DNA of 64,000 nt, from positions 39,828 to 103,827 of the forward strand of contig DATKQG010000053.1 in NCBI GenBank assembly GCA_035532835.1, written 5' to 3'. Made by a program: the position numbers and the translations under genes. Numbering within the stretch: position 1 is the first letter of the stretch; every line of letters starts with the position of its first letter. Positions 9,236 through 17,783 of the stretch are shown here, piece by piece. The notes under the pieces are model-generated. The model did not search any database, was not told where the DNA came from, and saw nothing but the letters and a program-made list of their open reading frames with translations. The stretch comes from Candidatus Dormiibacterota bacterium. GTDB lineage: Bacteria > Vulcanimicrobiota > Vulcanimicrobiia > Vulcanimicrobiales > Vulcanimicrobiaceae.

Positions 9236-10024
9236 ATGACCACCGCTCGCTACGATGTCGCCGACGGCGTCGCAACGCTCACGCTCGATCGGCCCGAGCG
9301 TAAGAATCCGCTCACCTTCGCACTGTACGCAGAGTTGCGCGATTGGTTCGTATCGCTGCGGAACGAGCCGTCGGTGCGAGCCGTCGTCCTGCATGGTGCG
9401 GGCGGCAATTTCTGCTCCGGAGGCGACGTTCACGAGATTATCGGTCCGTTAACCGAACGCTCGCCGAACGAGTTGCTCGCGTTCACCGAAATGACGGGCG
9501 ACCTCGTGAAAGCGATGCGCGCGTGCCCGCAACCGATCGTCGCCGCGATCGACGGGGTGTGCGCCGGCGCCGGAGCGATTCTCGCCATGGCCAGCGATCT
9601 ACGCTTGGGCACGGAGCGTTCGAAGGTTGCCTTTCTTTTCGTGCGGGTCGGATTGGCCGGCTGCGATATGGGCGCGTGCGCCATGCTTCCGCGGATCGTC
9701 GGCCACGGACGCGCGAGCGAACTGCTCTACACGGGGCGTTCTTTGAGCGGCCCGGAAGCGCTTGCGTGGGGCTTCTATAACGCTCTGCACGAACCCGACG
9801 ACGTTCTCGAACGAGCGCGAGATCTCGCGCGCGGCATCGCCGGCGGCCCTACTCTCGCACATGCGATGACCAAACGCATGCTTCACGAGGAGTGGGCGTT
9901 ACCGCTCGATGCGGCGATCGACGCCGAGGCGCGCGCGCAGGCGATCTGCATGGAGAGCAACGATTTCACCCGCGCCTACCGAGCCTTCGTTGAAAAACGC
10001 TCGCCGATTTTTGAGGGAAATTGA
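9236..10024 (+). CDS. Enoyl-CoA hydratase/isomerase family protein
   Basis: A 262-residue crotonase-fold protein. [15 protein letters not shown] (about residues 51-65) forms the first oxyanion-hole segment, and the [20 protein letters not shown] block supplies the second. In place of the two catalytic glutamates of classic hydratases the second active-site region reads [20 protein letters not shown], so the exact chemistry (hydratase, isomerase or ring hydrolase) is uncertain. It overlaps the acyl-CoA dehydrogenase by one base. With the CoA ligase and acyl-CoA dehydrogenase it forms the plus-strand half of the aromatic-CoA cluster. Confidence 0.85.
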   Translation: MTTARYDVADGVATLTLDRPERKNPLTFALYAELRDWFVSLRNEPSVRAVVLHGAGGNFCSGGDVHEIIGPLTERSPNELLAFTEMTGDLVKAMRACPQPIVAAIDGVCAGAGAILAMASDLRLGTERSKVAFLFVRVGLAGCDMGACAMLPRIVGHGRASELLYTGRSLSGPEALAWGFYNALHEPDDVLERARDLARGIAGGPTLAHAMTKRMLHEEWALPLDAAIDAEARAQAICMESNDFTRAYRAFVEKRSPIFEGN

Positions 10025-11154
10025 TGCTCGCTAACGACCTTGCGTGGCCGTTCTTCGCAGAGCATCACCGTCGGTACGCGCGCGACCTCTCATCGTGGCT
10101 CGGCCTGCGCGCCGTGCGCGACGATGAAACCGATGTCGACGCGTCCTGTCGTGCTTGGGTGCGCGCGCTCGGCGAGGCCGGCTGGCTGCAGGCGTGTATC
10201 GCGCCGTTAGACGTTCTGACGTTATGTCTCTCTCGCGACGTGCTCGCGGAATACGGGGCGTTGGCCGATTTCGCATTTGCGATGCAGGGGCTGGGAAGCG
10301 GCGCGATCTCGCTGTTCGGCACGCGGGATCAGCGCGACGCCTATCTCCCCGCGGTCGCGCGCGGCGAGTGCATCGCGGGCTTCGCGCTCTCTGAAGATAC
10401 CGCCGGGTCCGACGTCGCCGCTCTCGCAACGACGGCTCGCCGCGAAGGCGACGACTATGTGATCGACGGTGAGAAGACCTGGATCTCCAATGCGGGCATC
10501 GCCGACGTCTATACGATGTTTGCGAGGACGGGTGCGGCCGGTGCAAAGGGTCTGAGTGCGTTTATCGTCGACGCGAACGCACCGGGCTTGCAGGTGGTGG
10601 AACGCATCGAAACGATCTCGCCCCATCCCTTAGGGACGTTGCGCTTCGAGCGCGTTCGCATTCCCGCATCGCAGCGCATCGGCGAAGAAGGCAAGGGCTT
10701 CGCGATCGCGATGGCTACGCTGGACGTGTTTCGCAGCACCGTCGGCGCGGCCGCCGTCGGCTTTGCGCGCCGGGCATTGGCTGCATGTATCGATCGTGCC
10801 GCAACGCGCGAACTCTTTGGCGCTCCGCTCGGAGCGTTACAGTTGACGCAGTCCGCGATCGCCGAGATGGCTACCGACGTTGACGCAAGCGCGCTGCTGG
10901 TCTATCGCGCCGCCTGGACGAAGGACCAGGGCGCCGCCCGCGTAACGCGGGAAGCGGCAATGGCGAAGTGGTTTGCGACCGAGGCGGCGGGACGCGTGTG
11001 CGACCGTGCGGTCCAAATGTTCGGCGGCCGCGGCGTGAAGCGCGGGGAGATCGTCGAACGGCTCTACCGCGACGTGCGGGCTCTGCGCATCTACGAAGGG
11101 GCCAGCGAAGTTCAGCGTATCGTTATCGCTCGCGCCACGATGGAGGGACGCTAG
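10024..11154 (+). CDS. Acyl-CoA dehydrogenase
   Basis: A 376-residue flavoprotein with the family signatures [16 protein letters not shown] (FAD/substrate loop) and [15 protein letters not shown], and the C-terminal [19 protein letters not shown] and [14 protein letters not shown]. The Glu of YEGASE is the usual catalytic-base position of short/medium-chain enzymes. Start: the ATG at 10024 shares its A with the preceding TGA and has GAGGG six bases upstream; TTG at 10021 is a weaker alternative. It probably oxidises a ring-derived CoA thioester produced by the monooxygenase/reductase. It is followed without gap by the CoA ligase. Confidence 0.88.
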   Translation: MLANDLAWPFFAEHHRRYARDLSSWLGLRAVRDDETDVDASCRAWVRALGEAGWLQACIAPLDVLTLCLSRDVLAEYGALADFAFAMQGLGSGAISLFGTRDQRDAYLPAVARGECIAGFALSEDTAGSDVAALATTARREGDDYVIDGEKTWISNAGIADVYTMFARTGAAGAKGLSAFIVDANAPGLQVVERIETISPHPLGTLRFERVRIPASQRIGEEGKGFAIAMATLDVFRSTVGAAAVGFARRALAACIDRAATRELFGAPLGALQLTQSAIAEMATDVDASALLVYRAAWTKDQGAARVTREAAMAKWFATEAAGRVCDRAVQMFGGRGVKRGEIVERLYRDVRALRIYEGASEVQRIVIARATMEGR

Positions 11155-12798
11155 GTGTCGCAGAGCCCTCATACCGATACGTTTGCGAACGACCGGCTCC
11201 CGCACCCCGACCGAATGCCCGACCTGCTGTTGGAGCGCGAAGAGCTGCGTTATCCCGCCCACGTCAACGCCGTTTCGGTGTTGCTCGATGCGCACGTCGA
11301 GCGCGGCGACGGGGAGCGGCGCTGCATCGTGGCGCCGGGAGCGATCGATCTCACCTATCGAGACCTGCAGAACGCGGCGAATCGCATTGCAAACGTCTTG
11401 GTCCGCGATCTCGGGGTGGTGCCGGGCAACCGTGTTTTGTTGCGTGCCTACAACTCGCCGATGTTCGCGGCGTGTTGGCTTGCCGTGTTGAAAGCCGGAG
11501 CGATCGCCGTGAGCACGATGCCGCTCTATCGCGCCACGGAGTTACGGAACATCGTCGAAAAGGCGCGCGTGAACGTGGCCCTCTGCGATAGCAGGCTGGC
11601 GCCCGAGTTGCAAGCGGCCACCGAAGCCTCGCCGATTCCGACGATCTACTTTGGAGGCGACGAGCCGGGCGGGTTGGAGGCGCGGATGGACGCGCAATCG
11701 GATCGTTTTCGGAACGTCGAGACGAGCGCCGCGGACGTCGCGATGATCGCCTTTACCTCCGGTACGACCGGCGCGCCGAAAGCCGCGATGCACTTCCATC
11801 GCGATCTGCTCGCGAGTTGCGATACCTACGCACGCTACGTCTTACAGCCGCGGCGCGACGACCTTTTTGCGGGAAGCCCTCCGCTCGCGTTTACCTTCGG
11901 GCTGGGCGGGTTGCTGCTGTTTCCCTTGTATGCCGGGGCGGCAACGCTCTTGCTTGAGAAGGCGGGGCCGGCGGAGTTGCTGCAGGCGATCGAGAGCTTC
12001 GGTGTTACGACGCTCTTCACCGCGCCGATCGCTTATCGCACGATGACGACGATGCTGGAGGGTTACGACATAAGCACGCTGCGCACGTGCGTTTCCGCGG
12101 GCGAGACCTTGCCGAAGCCGGTCTGGGACGCATGGTACGCCAAGACCGGAATCGCCATTCTCGACGGCATCGGCAGCACGGAGATGCTGCACATCTTCAT
12201 CGGCAGCCCCGTTGACGAGGTGCGCTCGGGGTCGACGGGACGCGTCGTTCCCGGATACGTGGCTGAGATTCACGATGAGGAAGGGGCGCGGCTTCCGGCA
12301 GGTGCCGTCGGGCGGCTTGCGGTGCGGGGCCCGACCGGCTGCAAATATCTGGACGATCCGCGCCAGGCGAGTTACGTGCAGAACGGCTGGAACTATCCCG
12401 GCGATGCGTACCGCATGGATGAGGATGGGTACTGCTGGTACGTCGCGAGAACCGACGACATGATCGTCTCGGCCGGTTTCAACGTCTCGGGGCCCGAGGT
12501 CGAACAGGCACTGCTGGAGCATCCCGAAATTCACGAGTGCGCCGTGGTTGCGAAACCGGACCCCGCGCACGACACGCACATCGTGAAAGCGTTCGTCGTG
12601 CTGCGTACGCCCTCCGAAGATCCGCAGCGCACGTCGGCCGAACTCATCGCGTTCTGCAAAACGCAGATCGCGGCGTTCAAGGCTCCTCGAGAGATCGAAT
12701 TCGTCACCGAGTTACCGCGTACGCAAACCGGGAAGGTCCAGCGTTTCAAGCTGCGCGATCGTGCCTCGGGCGAGGGCGACGCGGAGCCGCTAAGGTAG
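11155..12798 (+). CDS. Aryl-CoA ligase, 2-aminobenzoate/benzoate-CoA ligase type
   Basis: A 547-residue AMP-forming ligase. The P-loop AFTSGTTGAPKAA is at about residues 200-212, DGIGSTEMLHIFIGS is the aromatic-acid-binding A5 region, YVARTDDMIVSAGFNVSG is the hinge, and the catalytic Lys lies in RTQTGKVQRFKLR. The GSTEMLHIF block and overall length are characteristic of the benzoate/aminobenzoate CoA ligase group rather than long-chain acyl-CoA synthetases. It would activate anthranilate (or salicylate) to the CoA ester used by the fused monooxygenase at 3193. The GTG start directly follows the acyl-CoA dehydrogenase TAG. The 3' end overlaps the convergent RidA gene by nine bases. Confidence 0.85.
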   Translation: MSQSPHTDTFANDRLPHPDRMPDLLLEREELRYPAHVNAVSVLLDAHVERGDGERRCIVAPGAIDLTYRDLQNAANRIANVLVRDLGVVPGNRVLLRAYNSPMFAACWLAVLKAGAIAVSTMPLYRATELRNIVEKARVNVALCDSRLAPELQAATEASPIPTIYFGGDEPGGLEARMDAQSDRFRNVETSAADVAMIAFTSGTTGAPKAAMHFHRDLLASCDTYARYVLQPRRDDLFAGSPPLAFTFGLGGLLLFPLYAGAATLLLEKAGPAELLQAIESFGVTTLFTAPIAYRTMTTMLEGYDISTLRTCVSAGETLPKPVWDAWYAKTGIAILDGIGSTEMLHIFIGSPVDEVRSGSTGRVVPGYVAEIHDEEGARLPAGAVGRLAVRGPTGCKYLDDPRQASYVQNGWNYPGDAYRMDEDGYCWYVARTDDMIVSAGFNVSGPEVEQALLEHPEIHECAVVAKPDPAHDTHIVKAFVVLRTPSEDPQRTSAELIAFCKTQIAAFKAPREIEFVTELPRTQTGKVQRFKLRDRASGEGDAEPLR

Positions 12799-13182
12799 AA
12801 CGGCGGTAGCCTCGATCTCTACGAGCGCGCGGTCTTCGAGAAGGCCGCGCACTTCCACCAGCGTCATCGCCGGAAAGTGGACGCCGAAAACCGCTCGATA
12901 TGCCTTGCCGAGCGCGCGCTCGCTCGCGCGATAACGCTCCTTGTCGGTAACGTACCAGGTCAGCCGTACGACGTGCTGCGGAGTACCGCCGGCGGCGGCA
13001 ACCACCGCGACGACGTTGCGGAGTGCCCGCTCCGCCTGCTCCACAAAATCGTCCGAAACGAGCTCGCCACGCTCGTTCCAGCCGACCTGCCCCGCAACGG
13101 CCAGGAAGCGTCCCTGCGCGATCGTGCCGTTGCTGTATCCGCGCGGCTGCGGCCAGCCTGCCGGCTGAATGGATTCGGTCAT
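12790..13182 (-). CDS. RidA-family protein lacking the catalytic Arg
   Basis: A 130-residue YjgF/YER057c/UK114 fold protein with GYSNGTIAQGRFLAVAGQVG near the N-terminus and LVEIEATAVL at the C-terminus. Archetypal RidA has an arginine in the FPARSCVEV segment that binds the carboxylate of imine substrates; here the same segment reads FPAMTLVEV, with Met at about residue 106. This is therefore not a canonical Rid1 imine deaminase. Such variants cluster with catabolic operons. In a 2-aminobenzoyl-CoA pathway an enamine/imine hydrolysis or binding role is attractive, but this is inference. The ATG overlaps the stop of the upstream symporter (ATGA). Confidence 0.85.
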   Translation of the reverse strand: MTESIQPAGWPQPRGYSNGTIAQGRFLAVAGQVGWNERGELVSDDFVEQAERALRNVVAVVAAAGGTPQHVVRLTWYVTDKERYRASERALGKAYRAVFGVHFPAMTLVEVRGLLEDRALVEIEATAVLP

Positions 13183-14675
13183 GCGAGTTCTCCGATCGAC
13201 GTGCCGCGGCTCATGCTTCCCACCGCGCGCAGCAGCAGCGTCACCACGACGGTGACGGCGAGGTTGATGGCTAGGGCGTAGAGGGCCAGAAAGCCGGTGA
13301 GGCTTTGCCCGAGGATGTGAAGCGTATAATTGGGTTTGAACCCGGTCGCGTACGCCATGGCGCCGGCGGCCGCCATACCGCAACACCACCCCAGCAGCAG
13401 CGCTTTGGGATGGAACCAGCGCGTGTACAATCCCAGCACGAACGCCGGAAAAATTTGGAGCATCCACGCGCCGCCCAGTAGTTGAAAGTAGATGGCATAC
13501 TGCACCGGCACGGCAAAGACGAGGCCTAGGGCGAGCGCGCAGATCGCTACCGTGAGCCGCTTTGCAACGGTTGCATCGCGGTGCGCGCGATCCGCGTGAA
13601 AGTGCGCGAGCACGTTGTTCGCAAAGAGGTTGGCGGCTCCGATGGCCATGATCGCTGCCGGGACGAGCGCTCCGATCACGATCGCGGCTTGAGCGACGCC
13701 GACGAACCAGCTCGGAAAGTAACGAGCGATCAGTAACGGCACGACCGAGCTGGAGTTGCTGGTGACGATGCCGGCCGCAATACCGCAAAAACCGAGCAGC
13801 GCGAGAAACCCTAGCAAGATCGAGTAGATCGGGAGCAGCGCGGCGTTCCGGCGAATCACGTCGCGGCTCTTCGCCGCCAATACGCTGGTGATCGCGTGCG
13901 GATAGAAGAAGAGCGAGAGCGAAGACCCCAGCGCCATCGATGCGTAAGCGAAATACTGCGAGGGCGCGAGATAAAGGCCACCGGAACCGGGATGCGCCGC
14001 AAAGTGCGCTTGCGCGAGCGCGAAGATGCGGGCCCAACCGCCGAGCCGCGCGGGGATCACGACGATCGCTGCGATGACGGTCACGTAGATGAGCGTATCT
14101 TTTACGAAAGCGATCATAGCGGGCGCGCGCAAGCCGCTCGTATACGTGTAAGCCGCGAGGAGCACGAACGCGACCGCCAGCGCGACGAAGCTTCCGCCGC
14201 CGTTCGATGCGCCGCCGACTTGCACGAAGACGGCCTGCATGCCGTCGAGCTGTAGGGCGATGTAGGGCATAGCGGCCAGCACTCCGGTGAGCGCGACCGC
14301 TACCTCCAGCGAACGGTCGGCGAAGCGATCGCGAACGAAATCGGCCGACGTGACGTATCCGCGAGCGCGCGCGACACTCCAAAAGCGCGACAGCACCACC
14401 AGGGCGATCGGGTATGCGATGGTTGCATACGGCACCGCGAAAAAGCCGAGCGCGCCGACGCCGTAGACCAGCGCGGGCACGGCGATGAACGTATACGCCG
14501 TGTAGAGGTCGCCGCCCAGCAGAAACCACGAAACCACGGTGCCGAACCGCCGGCCGCCGAGCGCCCACTCTTCGAGCGAGTTCAAATCGGCTCGCCGCCA
14601 GCGCGACGCGAGAAATCCCATCGCGGTCACGCCCAGCACCAAGAGGGCGAGAACGAGCGTGCCGCTAGAGATCAC
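13179..14675 (-). CDS. Second sodium:solute symporter (SSS family)
   Basis: A 498-residue polytopic protein starting GTG at 14675. Characteristic SSS segments include EEWALGGRRFGTVVSWFLLGGDLYTAYTFI (first part GGRRFGTVVSWFLLGG) and SADFVRDRFADRSLEVA. About 13 hydrophobic helices are visible. It overlaps its DUF3311 partner by 11 bases upstream and the RidA gene by 4 bases downstream, so the order DUF3311-SSS-RidA looks like one operon. Its layout repeats that of the 765-2392 pair, but the two symporters are clearly diverged and are not a recent tandem copy. It is a likely uptake system for the acid degraded by the cluster. Confidence 0.87.
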   Translation of the reverse strand: MISSGTLVLALLVLGVTAMGFLASRWRRADLNSLEEWALGGRRFGTVVSWFLLGGDLYTAYTFIAVPALVYGVGALGFFAVPYATIAYPIALVVLSRFWSVARARGYVTSADFVRDRFADRSLEVAVALTGVLAAMPYIALQLDGMQAVFVQVGGASNGGGSFVALAVAFVLLAAYTYTSGLRAPAMIAFVKDTLIYVTVIAAIVVIPARLGGWARIFALAQAHFAAHPGSGGLYLAPSQYFAYASMALGSSLSLFFYPHAITSVLAAKSRDVIRRNAALLPIYSILLGFLALLGFCGIAAGIVTSNSSSVVPLLIARYFPSWFVGVAQAAIVIGALVPAAIMAIGAANLFANNVLAHFHADRAHRDATVAKRLTVAICALALGLVFAVPVQYAIYFQLLGGAWMLQIFPAFVLGLYTRWFHPKALLLGWCCGMAAAGAMAYATGFKPNYTLHILGQSLTGFLALYALAINLAVTVVVTLLLRAVGSMSRGTSIGELA

Positions 14676-14859
14676 GACGCTCCCGCGTCATCACCACGAC
14701 GATGCCGAGCAGCAGCGTCGTGATGACGATCCATAGCAGTTGGTACCAATAAAAAAACGGAATTCCGCCGAGTGACGGATCGGGGCGATCGTACAGCGCG
14801 GGGACCAGCGTTCCGGCGAACGGCAAGAGCAACAGCGCGTACCACCAGCGTCTCCTCAT
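14665..14859 (-). CDS. DUF3311 small membrane protein (second copy)
   Basis: A 64-residue protein with two hydrophobic helices. GGIPFFYWYQLLWIV is the DUF3311 core, followed by a basic tail (RERRDL). Like its counterpart at 2198-2392 it sits immediately upstream of an SSS symporter and overlaps it, here by 11 bases. Overlap and conserved pairing suggest a stoichiometric accessory subunit of the transporter. It lies 13 bases downstream of the EamA transporter gene on the same strand, so all four minus-strand genes may be co-transcribed. Confidence 0.78.
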   Translation of the reverse strand: MRRRWWYALLLLPFAGTLVPALYDRPDPSLGGIPFFYWYQLLWIVITTLLLGIVVVMTRERRDL

Positions 14860-14872
14860 CCTGGCCGCGATT

Positions 14873-15814
14873 TCAACGTTCGAACGGAAGGGTCCGCTGC
14901 GCCCACCAATCCGTAAAGGAGACTCGGCCGAGGATATTTGCGAGCGCCATTCCGCCCAAACAGACGATCGCCCCGAGCACTTGATACGGCGTAAACTTCG
15001 TGTGGAGGATAGGAATGCTCAGCGCTCCCGCAAGGACGGGCGTGAGAAAGCTGAAGAGCGAGACGCGGCCCGCTCCAATCCGCGCGATCCCCCAACTCCA
15101 GACCGGATACGTGAGGAGGATGGGAAAGAGCGTTGCGAAGATGAAGCGACTCCACACGTACCATCCGAGCCGATCGACGTGGGTATGGGAGAGTGCGACG
15201 ATGCCGCCGGGTGCGATCATGACCGCGCCGATGGCCATCGTGATTGCGAGTAGAGTCAACGGCGAATACCGTTTGAGAAGCCGAGCGCTCACGACGTTAT
15301 AGCCGGCAAAGACCAATGCTCCCATCAGCGTGAGCGTGTCGCCGAGCTGAAAGCGCGCCGCGCCCGCAAAGACGCCTTCGTAGATCGCAATCCCGGCCAG
15401 GGCGATGACCGTCCCGAGCCAACGTCCGCTGCGGACGCGCTCGAGCCCGGCCAATGCCACGATGGAGAGCGTGAAAACCGGAGCAAACGCGCCGAGCAAT
15501 GCCGAGGCAAACGCCGTCGTATGCGCGAGCCCGATGATCCAAAAATACTGATAAGCACCGTAGCCGCACGCGCCGCACAGGAGCAGCATCGGCCAATCAC
15601 GACGCTCGACGTGCAGACGCTCGCCGCTGGCATAGACGAGCCCGAAAGCTAGCGGCGTCATAATGAGGAAGCGCATGAACGTGAAGGCGAGCGGATCGAT
15701 CAGCTCGACGACCTGCTTGACGAGCACGGTATTGAGGGCCCAACAGAAGACGACGTAGAGTAGGGCGAGATAGATAAGGAGGCGCGAGCGCACGATTCGC
15801 CGCAGTTTCGACAC
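14873..15814 (-). CDS. EamA/DMT-superfamily transporter
   Basis: A protein of about 313 residues with ten predicted helices in two homologous halves (EamA, PF00892). FTFMRFLIMTPLAFGL in the first half and RFIFATLFPILLTYPVWSWG plus ALSIPILHTKFTPYQVLGA in the second are typical. The start is uncertain: GTG at 15814 gives the normal length, while an ATG at 15913 would extend into the divergent hydrolase gene. EamA members export or import amino acids and other metabolites; the substrate is not predictable. It is the first gene of the minus-strand unit ending with RidA. Confidence 0.8.
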   Translation of the reverse strand: MSKLRRIVRSRLLIYLALLYVVFCWALNTVLVKQVVELIDPLAFTFMRFLIMTPLAFGLVYASGERLHVERRDWPMLLLCGACGYGAYQYFWIIGLAHTTAFASALLGAFAPVFTLSIVALAGLERVRSGRWLGTVIALAGIAIYEGVFAGAARFQLGDTLTLMGALVFAGYNVVSARLLKRYSPLTLLAITMAIGAVMIAPGGIVALSHTHVDRLGWYVWSRFIFATLFPILLTYPVWSWGIARIGAGRVSLFSFLTPVLAGALSIPILHTKFTPYQVLGAIVCLGGMALANILGRVSFTDWWAQRTLPFER

Positions 15815-15817
15815 GAT

Positions 15818-16603
15818 ATGGCGGAATCCGCGTGTAGATTCATCGATAATGACGGCGTGCAGCTCTGCTGCGAGCGCCGTGGAAGCGGCGAGCGCCGATT
15901 GCTGTTCGTTCATGGCTGGATCAGTTCGCGTCGCATGTGGTACGACGTCGCCGATCGTTTGGCGCCGGATCGGTTTACGATGGACCTGATGGACGTGCGC
16001 GGTTGCGGACGCTCGGACCGGCCTTCGCGCGGGCACGATTTGGAGGGCTATGCCTCAGACGTGCGCAGCGTTCTCGCCGAGATCGGCGGCCCGGTAACGG
16101 TCGTCGCGCACTCGATGGGTGCAAAGATCGTCCAGTTTCTGGCCTGCGATGCATCGAATGCGATCGAACGGCTCATCCTCGTCGCCCCCGGGGTGGCCGC
16201 CGCCGTACGACCGTCGCCGCGGCATCGCGCCCAGGCGCTCGAAGCCTTTGGATCGCGGCGAGCGATCGAACGATTCACGCGCGCTGCGATGTTTCGCGCG
16301 CCTTCGGAGCGGAGTTTCGAGCGGATCGTCGACGACGCGCTGCTCGCGCAATACGAACACTGGATCGGCTGGTACGACCGCGGTCGAGCTGCCGACTTTG
16401 CCGATCGATTGGACGAGATCCGCGTCCCCACGCTCGCAATCGCCGGCGAGAAAGACCCGCTGGTGAGCGCCGCCCGCGTGAAGCGCGATCTTACCAACAA
16501 GATCGAGGGCGCGCTGCTGGTGACGTTGCGCGGCGCGGGGCACAACCTGCCGGTTGAGACGCCGGCCGAAATTGCGGCAGCGATCGAACGCTTCACCGCA
16601 TAA
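15818..16603 (+). CDS. Alpha/beta hydrolase
   Basis: A 261-residue protein of the alpha/beta-hydrolase fold. LLFVHGW (about residues 28-34) is the oxyanion-hole HG, AHSMGAK carries the nucleophile elbow Ser (~95), LAIAGEKDPLV supplies the acid, and GAGHNLPVE the catalytic His. Esterase, thioesterase and C-C hydrolase activities all occur in this family. The closeness to an aromatic-CoA cluster hints at a thioesterase or ring-product hydrolase, but it is divergent from that cluster. No Shine-Dalgarno is evident before the ATG, and only three bases separate it from the divergent EamA start. Confidence 0.82.
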   Translation: MAESACRFIDNDGVQLCCERRGSGERRLLFVHGWISSRRMWYDVADRLAPDRFTMDLMDVRGCGRSDRPSRGHDLEGYASDVRSVLAEIGGPVTVVAHSMGAKIVQFLACDASNAIERLILVAPGVAAAVRPSPRHRAQALEAFGSRRAIERFTRAAMFRAPSERSFERIVDDALLAQYEHWIGWYDRGRAADFADRLDEIRVPTLAIAGEKDPLVSAARVKRDLTNKIEGALLVTLRGAGHNLPVETPAEIAAAIERFTA

Positions 16604-16609
16604 CGCGCG

Positions 16610-17308
16610 CTATGGATCCCACGGGAGGGCGGCCGGCGCGACGTCGTACGATTGCGCGCGCCAAACGTTCGCCGGTATGCGCGCGTTGGTTCGTGCATTC
16701 TGATAGACGACATCGATGAGCGTACCGCCGTTTGCGGTGCCGATGCTTCCCGCATCGTCGCCGGCGCCGTTGGCCGCGAGCCCGTCGCTGCGCAGATCGA
16801 GCGAACCGGCGAGGACCGCGTATGGCGGCACCGCGATCGTGCGAAAGCGGACTTCAGCGTTACGACGGGCCAGTATCGCCCCGGTGGGACCGGTGACGAT
16901 CGTTGAGATCGTCGCGTCGCCGCGTCCCTCCGCTACGCGATCGTTCTCTTGCCAATACGACGCGCATCCCTGGTTCGGGCACGCCGATCCGGCGGGGCTT
17001 GGTGCCGCGCCCGGGGTTACGAACGTCACGACGCCGATCGCGCGAAACGCGCAAACGCTCGTGCCTAAAGGTGCGCACGTCGCGATCGGTATCGGCGAAA
17101 GGCTGGGAAAGGTGGACGCGCCCGGATTCGCCGCCACCGCCGCGGCGAGTGCCGTCTGCGCGCGCGTGGTTGCCGCAAGCGTCTCGCCGTTCGCGAGATC
17201 GGCGGCGCGGTGGGCGATCGTGGCGTGCGCGAGCGATGCGGTTGCGAGCATGATGGCTTGCACGAGCGCGGTGACGAACGCGAGCAGCAGCAGGACGCGG
17301 AGCAGCAT
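16610..17308 (-). CDS. Secreted/anchored protein, partner of a pilin-like gene
   Basis: A 232-residue protein with a short basic start and one N-terminal hydrophobic helix (VLLLLAFVTALVQAIMLATA), then an Ala/Thr-rich extracytoplasmic part with two Cys pairs (about 77 and 86; 110 and 115). It begins three bases after the upstream prepilin-like gene. A long N-terminal helix, small size and this pairing resemble accessory minor pilins or PilX-like proteins, but there is no clear prepilin peptidase site. Its C-terminus is WDP. I do not recognise the family with confidence. Confidence 0.55.
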   Translation of the reverse strand: MLLRVLLLLAFVTALVQAIMLATASLAHATIAHRAADLANGETLAATTRAQTALAAAVAANPGASTFPSLSPIPIATCAPLGTSVCAFRAIGVVTFVTPGAAPSPAGSACPNQGCASYWQENDRVAEGRGDATISTIVTGPTGAILARRNAEVRFRTIAVPPYAVLAGSLDLRSDGLAANGAGDDAGSIGTANGGTLIDVVYQNARTNARIPANVWRAQSYDVAPAALPWDP

Positions 17309-17311
17309 GGG

Positions 17312-17755
17312 CTATGGCGCCCCGGTCGGTGCGGCAACCGTCGCCGGCGCGAAAACGTTCGCTCCCGGCGGAGGTGCGCGATGCGCGAGCAGCAGGTTCG
17401 CGCTTGCCGAACGAACCGGAACGCTGCTCGTCGCGCGCACCGTAATGGCGGTGCTTCCATCGGATTGCGAGCGCACGTCAAGCACCATCTGTATCGGGAA
17501 GGGCGAGGCCGACGGGAGGGGAACGGTGGTCGCCAGCGATGCCGGTGCGAGGGTCGTGTCGCTGTATTTTAGGAGATCCGCGGCGACGCGAGCCTCCCGG
17601 GCCGCAGCGCGATCGATCGCTTCCTGATATGGATCCGGGCCGAAATGCCGTATCGCGATCATCGCGAGGTTCAGCAGGACGCCGAGGACGCATGCCAGGA
17701 TGCCCATGGCAATCACCGCTTCAAGGAGCGATGCTCCCGATTCGCCCGATCTCAC
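17312..17755 (-). CDS. Prepilin-like protein (type IV minor pilin / pseudopilin, PilV-like)
   Basis: A 147-residue protein beginning MRSGESGASLLEAVIAMGI. This is a short basic leader, Gly at the cleavage site, and a Glu at position +5 of the mature hydrophobic helix, which are the defining features of type IV prepilins processed by PilD. The helix ACVLGVLLNLAMIAI follows, then an Ala/Ser-rich globular part. The start is GTG. It is co-oriented and probably co-transcribed with the gene at 16610-17308. No pilus ATPase, secretin or peptidase is nearby, so this is an orphan minor-pilin pair. Confidence 0.72.
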   Translation of the reverse strand: MRSGESGASLLEAVIAMGILACVLGVLLNLAMIAIRHFGPDPYQEAIDRAAAREARVAADLLKYSDTTLAPASLATTVPLPSASPFPIQMVLDVRSQSDGSTAITVRATSSVPVRSASANLLLAHRAPPPGANVFAPATVAAPTGAP

Positions 17756-17783
17756 ACTATCCGAGTGTGCCCGAATGCATCGG

